From positions 17,221,971-17,285,970 of the forward strand of contig NC_003070.9 in assembly GCF_000001735.4 (NCBI RefSeq): 64,000 nt of DNA. The letters are read 5' to 3'. The notes under the pieces were generated by a model that saw only the letters and a program-made list of their open reading frames with translations, did no database searches and had not been told where the DNA came from. The number at the start of each line of letters is the position of its first letter. Position 1 is the stretch's first letter. Below are positions 54,133-64,000 of the stretch, piece by piece. Source of the DNA: Arabidopsis thaliana. Taxonomy: Eukaryota; Streptophyta; Magnoliopsida; Brassicales; Brassicaceae. Both the position numbers and the translations under genes were made by a program.

Positions 54133-55689
54133 TCACCTGCTTGCCCGTCGTTGTCTCGAAGTGCAAGGCACTAGACTCATTCCGCTGAACAATCCAATGC
54201 CTGATTTGAAATACCCTGACCGGTTTCTACTACTTGATGCAATGCTTGATGCCATGATCTGACTGTTCAATTGAGGGAATTCGATTCCGTTTTCTTGCGA
54301 TCCTCCTACAACATCATTGCTTGCTGCTTCTTCATGTTCTTGTTCCATGGTGTCTGCGTTCACCGAAAGCATAGGCCTAACTGTTCTTAACCAGTCTGCG
54401 CACCCTCCCAATACTCCTTTGCACTTCTTGATTTTCACTTTGGTTAAACCAGGACATCCGTTTGCAAGATTCTCGATTCCCACATCCGAAATCGGACAGT
54501 TCTTGATACACAATTTCCTTAAAGCCGGACATTTCGCTGCGATACAAGAAAGCTCAGGATCACCAAACGTATCACAACCACAAAGTGCCAATCTTTCAAG
54601 ATTCAAACATTTCGCAGCCAACATTCCTAAACTAAGTGTCGTTGGATTCACTCCAATCAGTACCAGTTCCTGTAACTGAGAACAAAACTTAGCCACAGCC
54701 ACAAGCCCTTCATCACCAATCAAATTCGCTTTCCATCCATCAATATGAAGCTTCCTCAAACGCTTGCACTTCTCTGCAATCGCAGCTAATCCGAAATTCG
54801 TGCATTCAGGTGTCTTCACAAGATGCAAACTCTCGAGACTCGAGCAATACGATATCGCAGATAAAGCTACATCACTAACTTGCATACGTTCCAAATGTAT
54901 CTCCACTACACCATGATCCTTACCAGACATCTCTTGAAGAAGCAAGTCCCAATCACCAGAACACCTAAAAAGCTTCAGAGACTTAAGATTCTTCGCACCA
55001 ACGATCACAGGACCGAAACACTGACCATTATAAAGCTCCTTCAAGCAAATCGACTTAAGAGACGAAGCAGCAACACCAGGACCAATCATCTCCGGAGCTA
55101 TATCGGTGAATCCACGGAGACGCTTAATCGATAACTCCTCGAGATTCGAGCAATGATCAAGCACAGCTTTCACACCTTTAGCTCCAAAATCACAAGAACC
55201 ACAAGAGAATATCTTCAAATCCTTACAATTCTCAGCAAAAGCAGCCATACCTACATCGGTGAGCTCACGGCAAGCTCTAAGCTTAAGTCTCTTCAAATTC
55301 CTACACCGGAGAGAGATCTTAACAAGCGCTTCGTCGCCGATACTAACAGATCTACGATCGCATTTCAACGAAAGCTTAGTAACGGAATCGAATCGAGAGA
55401 AGAGAGAAGGAATCGAAGTAATCAGATCTGAGCGAGCGTGGAGAGAAAGACGGTAACGATTCTGTCCTTCGACGATCATCCACCGACGACAAACCAGAGC
55501 ACATCTTTTCCGATTACCGGAGTTTAAGAACTGGAACACCAAAGCTAAGCACTCGTCAGGTAAACTCGATGTGTAGTCAGGTTGTGAAATCTCAGATTCG
55601 ATTGATTCAATCGGGAATTTCAGTGTAAACGATTTGCTTCGTCGTCGATTGAGGATGGAATTTCCGGCGGCGGAGGTTGATTGGCCCAT
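54133..55689 (-). CDS. VFB1: F-box/LRR protein VFB1 (VIER F-BOX PROTEINE 1)
   Basis: Intronless, 518 aa, start ATG at 55689. Residues ~40-85 are the F-box (YTSSLPDECLALVFQFLNSG, CALVCRRWMIVEGQNR). About a dozen cysteine-containing leucine-rich repeats follow from ~105 to 440 (for example LKLRACRELTDVGMAAFAEN, LALCGCDTFGDPELSCIAAK), the layout of TIR1-like and FBL plant proteins. The N-terminus MGQSTS fits an N-myristoylation signal (inference). VFB proteins are SCF adaptors needed for normal growth and lateral root formation. Identity is recalled, and the length matches. Unrelated in subfamily to the three upstream F-box genes. Confidence 0.95.
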   Translation of the reverse strand: MGQSTSAAGNSILNRRRSKSFTLKFPIESIESEISQPDYTSSLPDECLALVFQFLNSGNRKRCALVCRRWMIVEGQNRYRLSLHARSDLITSIPSLFSRFDSVTKLSLKCDRRSVSIGDEALVKISLRCRNLKRLKLRACRELTDVGMAAFAENCKDLKIFSCGSCDFGAKGVKAVLDHCSNLEELSIKRLRGFTDIAPEMIGPGVAASSLKSICLKELYNGQCFGPVIVGAKNLKSLKLFRCSGDWDLLLQEMSGKDHGVVEIHLERMQVSDVALSAISYCSSLESLHLVKTPECTNFGLAAIAEKCKRLRKLHIDGWKANLIGDEGLVAVAKFCSQLQELVLIGVNPTTLSLGMLAAKCLNLERLALCGCDTFGDPELSCIAAKCPALRKLCIKNCPISDVGIENLANGCPGLTKVKIKKCKGVLGGCADWLRTVRPMLSVNADTMEQEHEEAASNDVVGGSQENGIEFPQLNSQIMASSIASSSRNRSGYFKSGIGLFSGMSLVPCTSRQRRASR

Positions 55690-56370
55690 CCACGAAAGTC
55701 TCCGGTGGTCGTCGTCGTCGTCTGCGGCGTAGAGGAGAATTTTGATTTCGATTTTGGATATTGATTTTGTCGGTTAGTGAGTTTGAGCGTTGGTTTAAAG
55801 GTAAGGTTGTGAAATTAGTTTGTGGAAACTGTTGCTTACAGTTTTCATTTAGATTTTTGAGTGAAATTGTTTATTATTTATTTATTTTTCGGTTAATTCT
55901 GTTTGTTTGTGACATTTTAGTTATAAAATTGTTTGTCATTTGTTTTTTAAGTTTTAACAATATGTTTCTCTTTGTTGCCGTATCCATTCTAGAGAAAATA
56001 AGCTAAGAATATTTTAGGGATTTCTACAAAAAAAAATCCTCCAAATCGTTATTTTTTTTAACTTTACTTTCCATTTTGATATTTTTTATATCAATCATGT
56101 GATATAAAAAATAATACATAATATAACTCTCATACATATCTCAAAAAAAAAATATGGTCATATCTTATAGATTTTGTATATCTCGCATAAAAGAATTTCG
56201 ATTTAATATATTATTTATCAAATTTTTACAAAATTTAAGGTTTACCGCATAGTTTTTGATTTTGTAACAATGAATTGTGATTTTTAAAAAATATAGAGTA
56301 AAATTGCTGCTCAAGTTTAATATTACATTGAAAAAAAAAAAGAGGTTAATAGATCTATTAACCACAAATT
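55690..56370. other. VFB1 upstream region
   Basis: A CGTCGTCGTCGTC stretch at ~55709 lies in the 5' leader. The rest is AT-rich with no gene. Confidence 0.4.
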
Positions 56371-57110
56371 TGTTTGGGGTACTGTAAAATGTCGCATTTT
56401 TAAAAATGTTTATAGTTATGAGTACATTTTCTCTTTTTTATAAGACTATTTTGTCTTTTCTTCTTCCTTTTACCTTTGATTTTTCTTCAAGATTTTTGAT
56501 TATAAACGGTGGTGGTGATTGAGCTCTTGTAACGATTTCAATGACATTAAGATCCAAGGGCGGTGACTCATGACTCATGTCTAGTGGTGAAACGAGATGG
56601 ATGAAAAAGACGGCAATATCTCGGCTTCCGATTACCATTCATGGTGAGTAGTTTCAGCGATAATGGTGACTTGAGCAACAATGAAAAGCAAAAGTGGTAG
56701 TTTGGATCTTTATATGCAGTTTTGATGAAGATGATTTAGGATTTATTCGATTTTGATGATAATTGAAGAGGTTGATTCAATTGAATTTCTAAACATGTAA
56801 TTGATTTAATGTGTCTAAAATTGGAATCCTTGGGTTTCCTACACATCATCCCCTTAGGGTTTAGATTTCTTTTATCAAAAACCAGTTAATTGGATCGATA
56901 GGATTCAAAAGGTAGAAGAAGATCAATAAATTTTTTGAAAAAAAAACAGATGAACGAAGACAAGATGTGAAGAAGAAAGGAAGAAAGAGGGCAAAGTTGT
57001 CATTTTGTCGATAAAAATATGCCGATCTGTGTAAGCCCAAGTGAAATGTTCTCTTTTTCTAATTTTTGGCCCAAATTATGACATACCCCATAAAAGCCCC
57101 CAGTTAAAAA
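56370..57110 (+). mobile_element. Unnamed repeat family, copy 1
   Basis: Runs from ~GGGGTACTGTAAAATGTCGC to ~CATACCCCATAAAAGCCCCC, with imperfect inverted ends. It shares ordered blocks with copy 2 (GATTGAGCTC, GCGGTGACTCATGA-TCATGTC, CGACTTCCGATTA-like, CATCCCCTTAGGGTTTAGAT) and its right end matches copy 3 inverted. No transposase. Probably a non-autonomous DNA transposon, superfamily unknown. Confidence 0.65.
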
Positions 57111-57629
57111 AGGAGAAGCCATTATGCCAAGTTACAATAATTAATTTTGAACTCTAACTAATCAATGATAATTAAGATGGTTATCTCTCTTAGGTGACAT
57201 AACATGGGACTTTTGTAAGAATGAGTACGAGAAAAGAACTTTTAGAGTGATAACCACACTTCATCGTCTTTGACAAATTTTCCGGCAACGAAAATCCTCA
57301 ATCCTCAGTTCTCATTTCTCATTGTTGCACTTGTTTCATAGACACCATATTGTCAATACCATCACTTTTGTCAATGTCCATCAAAATACTCTCTTTTGTT
57401 TTTAACTCTCTTCGCCACCAACACGTCTTCTTCGATTAACCCAATCAATCAAATTAAACGATTTTTAATGGAAGAAAGCTAAACCCTAAAGTCTGGAACT
57501 CAACGTGGATTGTGGCATTTGAATTCGATTCGAGCAAAGCGAGTGAGGAGATTGTATTTACTGACGGGGAAATCTTCGATGATAACAAATCTTGAAGAGG
57601 TACTCTTCTCCTTCTGTGTTACACTTTGT

Positions 57630-57989
<360 letters not shown>

Positions 57990-58720
57990 TGAAAACCACA
58001 ATTTTGTTTACAGTATGGTAAAAGTAGGCATTTTCTCTAGGGTTTATATAAATGAGTACTTTCTATCTTTGTAAAAGACTAATTGGCATTTTCTTCTTCC
58101 TTCTTTAAGAACTTGTTTAAAATGACGGTGTGATGATTGAGCTCCTGCGAGGACAACGATTTTGACGACGGTGAGAAGCAACAACGGTGACTCATGAATC
58201 ATGTCTCGTGATGAAAAAGACGACACAATCTCGACTTCCGATTAGTGTTGGCGACGATGGTGAGTTTCAGCGATGATGGTGAGTTGAGCGACAATGAGAA
58301 GCGAGGGTGGTAGCTTGGGTCTCCAGATCCTCTGTTATTAGTTGGTGACGATGATGATGAACTCCGTTGACCAATAAGGATCAAATTTGGTTTAGATTTA
58401 GTGATGAATTAGAGATTAATTCATTCAAACCGTGTTTCAGATTAGAAACCAAGGGTTTTCTCGATAGTATCCCCTTAGGGTTTAGATTTCTTCCATCAAA
58501 AATCATTTATTTTGATTGGAGAAGACATGTTGGCTAGAAAATTTTGTTGAAGACGATGGTGTTGATAAATTGAAACGAAGGGCAAACCCGTCATATATAT
58601 TGCTAATATATGCTCAAACCTATAAGTCCATTCTAAATATTCATTTCTCTAATTATTGGACCAAAATGTGCATATTCTTACGAAAGTCCCCAAAAAATAT
58701 ATTAATTAAATGTTTAAGTG
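57990..58720 (+). mobile_element. Unnamed repeat family, copy 2
   Basis: Starts near GTATGGTAAAAGTAGGCATT and ends near CGAAAGTCCCCAAAA. Aligned blocks with copy 1 are in the same order and orientation, with numerous substitutions. The short ORFs in both copies are not conserved as protein. Confidence 0.65.
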
Positions 58721-59934
58721 TCTTTAAACTAAAGACATTATGTGTTAAATGTCTTGGTAGAGACATTTTTGAGAAGTGACTTAGTAGTCAAATGCAATGG
58801 TCATTAACCTCCTTCTCTTAAATTAAAAACTCATTGTACCGCTTTTCATTTTTTTGAATTCAAGAGAATGAGGTTGATGACCATTGCTTGGTAGACAACA
58901 ATGTTACTTAGACGTGTAATATAGAATATGGGCCTAAGTAACAAGTGACATATGATACGTAAACCACTCCTTGTTACATACTTGACAACCATATTGCTTG
59001 ACACACGAAAAGTATATGTAACTAGGCTAGACTCATACTTTTGGTCACATGTCAATTAGTGCATTTTGTTTTTAAGTTGGATGGTCAGCATGGACCATCT
59101 ACTTTAATACTTTCATATATATATTTTTATTATTATTCTAAATTAGAATAAATCATATTATATTTTCTTTAACAATCTTACTAACTATATATTAGCCATT
59201 TTGTTACACTCAAAGAACTGATCTTGAAATTGACACCTCGTAGAAAAAGAACAATGGCAATATATACAATTGACTGAAATCCTACCACATCTCAAGTAAA
59301 TTAAAAATATATATATATCAAAAATAAATTTAGATATCGTTTGGGGCACATATCATTCGTGAAGCAGTATATTGTCAATATCAAATATTTTGTGAAAGCT
59401 TGTTTCCAACTAATTTTGGGTGAATGATCGAATTAACTCTATGAATGACAATTTTTCTTTTTCCTTTTAATTGAACCTCCTAAAGCTGAAACACAGTTAC
59501 TGGATGATATTCTGATGATGACCACTATGGCCTAACTCTCACGACTGATAATGATGTCCGTAGCTTCTAAGAAACTAATGGTGATGGAAGGAGGAGGAGA
59601 TCCTGATACTAGGATTTTACTATCCAACCATTTGAATAACATACAGACTCAAGTCATATGTTTTATTAGACCCTATGCAAATTGTAGTTAATCCTAATCT
59701 ATGTAACATTAAATATAAGTATCTTATTTCTCAAGAACTTGGGTCACAGAGTAGAAGAGATTTGATACATGTATTATAGTAGTCGCAGTCTAGCACTTGG
59801 AAGAACTGAGCCTAAAACCGAATATAGATGCCAGGGGTGTGACACCCTAATATGCTTCAAAATCTAAATTCATCTATAGACTAAATAGTAGTTTGAAATA
59901 TGTAAAAGTAAGATTAACCAACAATTATATGTAG
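58721..59934. other. Intergenic
   Basis: AT-rich. A region around 58790-58890 holds inverted echoes (AATGGTCATTAACCTC against GAGGTTGATGACCATT) forming a ~60-bp-loop hairpin, perhaps a small foldback. No gene. Confidence 0.4.
58797..58887. repeat. Short foldback
   Basis: AATGGTCATTAACCTCCTTC and GAATGAGGTTGATGACCATT are imperfect inverted repeats flanking ~50 bp that includes CTCTTAAATT and AATTCAAGAG, also inverted. It looks like a small MITE or hairpin. Confidence 0.6.
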
Positions 59935-60605
59935 GGGCTATTACAGAATTAGGCACAATATGGGCCAGAAATTTGAAAAAAGGAACAATCTATTTGGGCT
60001 TATGAGATTAAGCACTTTCATATACGCGAAGTGACTGTTTTGGTTCCTTATGTTTGACTTCTTCTCCATGTTTTTTCTTCTTCATCGTTTTACTTCTTCT
60101 CTTTATTTTTCCAGAAACTTGAAATCTACTTTAATCATGTTGATGGTTCTCATTAAACAAGCTCTCATAGAAGAAATATATACTCTAAGAAGATAGTATC
60201 TATGGAACCCAAGGGATCCAATCTTGGGCTCCGATGAAATTGAATTGAAGAGTAAGCGGAGAGAATTGTTGTTTACACGGAGGTCGTGTAAGAAAGAGAC
60301 GGCGACAAAATTCACCGGCTTTCCGATGAATTTGAGCTGATTACGGAGAGAAAACCAATGCAAGAAACGAATGCATATTAATCAGAGACGTGTATCTCTC
60401 CTATTGCGTTTGATTTAAAATTATTAATGGGATAGGTTGTAGACGATGCTTATTGCGTTTGATTTAAAATTATTAATGGGATAGGTTGTAGACGATGCTT
60501 CAACAGTGGTACAAGAAAAAGAAAAAAAAAACTGAAAATATTTTTGGAAAGTTGTAAAGGGTAAAACTGTAAAACAACAATAGGTAAAAGTACATGAATT
60601 TGTGA
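59935..60605 (-). mobile_element. Unnamed repeat family, copy 3 (inverted)
   Basis: The plus strand starts GGGGCTATTACAGAATTAGG, continues TATGGGCCAGAAATTTGAAA and GGGCTTATGAGATTAAGCA. This matches the reverse complement of copy 1's right end (GGGGCTTTTATGGGGTATGT, TTTGGGCCAAAAATTAGAAA). Its far end near 60560-60600 resembles the left ends of copies 1 and 2. It contains an exact 49-bp tandem duplication. Confidence 0.6.
60402..60499. repeat. Exact 49-bp tandem duplication
   Basis: TATTGCGTTTGATTTAAAAT begins both units at 60402 and 60451. The units appear identical, so the duplication is recent. Confidence 0.9.
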
Positions 60606-61168
60606 ATACTGTGAGATGTTCCTATCTCCACAAAAGCACAGACTTTAACGTGTCGATCCCATAATTGATCCATTATATGTAGCCATCACTAGTTTTAAAA
60701 TTTATCACACATTTTAGTCAATTGAAAGAAATTTCAAAATTAAACATAAAATTTAAAAATTGATTTGTTAAAGTGCAAAAGAAAATCAAAATTTTAGGCG
60801 GGATGACTTCGTTAGGCTTCCTACTAGCAGAGCTAAATTAATGCAAAAGAAGTTGAAAAAGAATTGTGTTAAAGCAAAGATGATTTCGTTAGGCCTCATA
60901 GAAGCAAAGGTGTAAAACTTCCATAGGACCATAACATAGCCATAAATATTCAATTTTCTTGAATTAACAATAAATGTACTGTATCAATGAAACCCAACTA
61001 TGAAACTGAATGAAACATAGGGTCCTTTTTTTATATACACGAAACCCAACAGCTGCATTTTTTATGTATCTAGTTATGGCATAAACAACAACATTAAAAA
61101 GCATCTGATAAATCCCTTCAGAGAGATCTCTTCTCTCATGAGCCAGAGTCCTCTTGAAGAAGCAATGT
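60606..61168. other. RD21A downstream region
   Basis: AT-rich. Two GATGACTTCGTTAGGC-like blocks (60804 and ~60880) form a diverged ~75-bp duplication. The RD21A 3' UTR occupies the right part. Confidence 0.4.
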
Positions 61169-63639
<2,471 letters not shown>

Positions 63640-63722
63640 TTCTTCTTCAGTGTTTTCTTGGAGAAGAAGAAGAGAAAATGATGAAGAAGACGATTGTATG
63701 ATGGACAAGAGATGGTGGTGGG

Positions 63723-63734
63723 GTATATATAAAA
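63723..63734 (-). promoter_or_regulatory. TATA box of RD21A
   Basis: The minus-strand TTTTATATATAC lies ~90 bp upstream of the ATG, a suitable core-promoter position. The rest of the promoter continues to the window's end. Confidence 0.55.
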
Positions 63735-64000
63735 GCCAAATGAGATAAGTGTAATAATTGTTAGTTTTCTATTTTAATGTTTTCGTTCGTCACTCTTTTT
63801 AATTTTCTAAAATAATGGTGACTTGTTCCGAATTTTTTTATTAGAAAGTTCAATTTCGGAAAGGAAAAAATCCGTATGTTAGAAGAAAAAAAAGATAGGA
63901 AAAATCCAAATTATTTTTTTGATACGATAGAGAAACAATAAAAGTTATATGTATCCAACAAGTTGAAACGGAATCAAAACAGAAAAAAAGAATTAAAAAT
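63735..64000. other. RD21A upstream region to window end
   Basis: AT-rich promoter sequence with several A/T homopolymers. No recognised drought element (RCCGAC) was seen in this short part. Confidence 0.35.

Noticed and set aside
54317..55456. Several 65-120-codon plus-strand frames opposite VFB1
   Set aside because: They are antisense shadows of the leucine-rich repeat coding sequence.

Overview
The window is nuclear DNA of a crucifer and almost certainly Arabidopsis thaliana, on the gene-poor, transposon-rich flank of a chromosome 1 centromere. The evidence is a run of host proteins I recognise in one order: HSFB4/SCHIZORIZA, AGL97, WOX4, RAP2.1, three tandem F-box genes, VFB1 and RD21A. 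Where I could splice them, predicted lengths match the lengths I recall: 348, 251, 153, 518 and 462 aa. No database was searched. The DNA is AT-rich, the genes have GT-AG introns, and microsatellites and nested transposons fill the gaps.

Layout. 1-4.2 kb: HSFB4 (+) and its promoter. 4.6-6.1 kb: an ~800-bp non-coding tandem duplication. 6.8-7.3 kb: two SINE-like insertions. 8.0-10.0 kb: a complete but decayed PIF/Harbinger element (TTA duplication) with remnants of both its genes. 10.2-11.0 kb: AGL97 (-), with a duplicated 60-residue tail. 11.8-13.3 kb: two LTR-like arms in inverted orientation that cut a small ORF. 14.9-16.0 kb: WOX4 (-). 16-25.7 kb: a gene desert holding MITEs, a 50-bp retroposed scrap with a 16-bp target duplication, an (AT)n tract and an Emigrant-like MITE. 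25.75-30.61 kb: a complete Ty1/Copia element (-). 31.0-31.9 kb: a Sadhu-like poly(A) retroposon. 32.6-43.5 kb: a pair of MITEs, the second split by a 10-kb Ty3/Gypsy element of Tat type (TTAAG duplication), which carries a second RNase H and an antisense gene. 44.1-44.5 kb: RAP2.1 (-). 45.1-46.2 kb: a non-autonomous hAT element loaded with E2F-type sites. 48.2-53.9 kb: three tandem F-box genes (+), the middle one broken. 54.1-55.7 kb: VFB1 (-). 56-60.6 kb: three copies of an unnamed repeat family and a (GA)n tract. 61.2-63.6 kb: RD21A (-).

The host genes are independent plant loci: heat-shock-type and MADS factors, a cambial homeobox gene, a cold/drought AP2 repressor, ubiquitin-ligase adaptors and a vacuolar protease. 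I see no operon-like or pathway-level cluster. The strongest candidate for something new is the hAT element at 45,085-46,201. It contains about 22 copies of a ~27-bp unit, ten of them with exact TTTCCCGCC (the E2F/DP core), and lies 0.55-1.7 kb upstream of the RAP2.1 start codon. Next are the Tat element (nearly identical LTRs but ruined genes, plus a spliced-looking antisense gene) and the inverted LTR-like palindrome at 11.8-13.3 kb.
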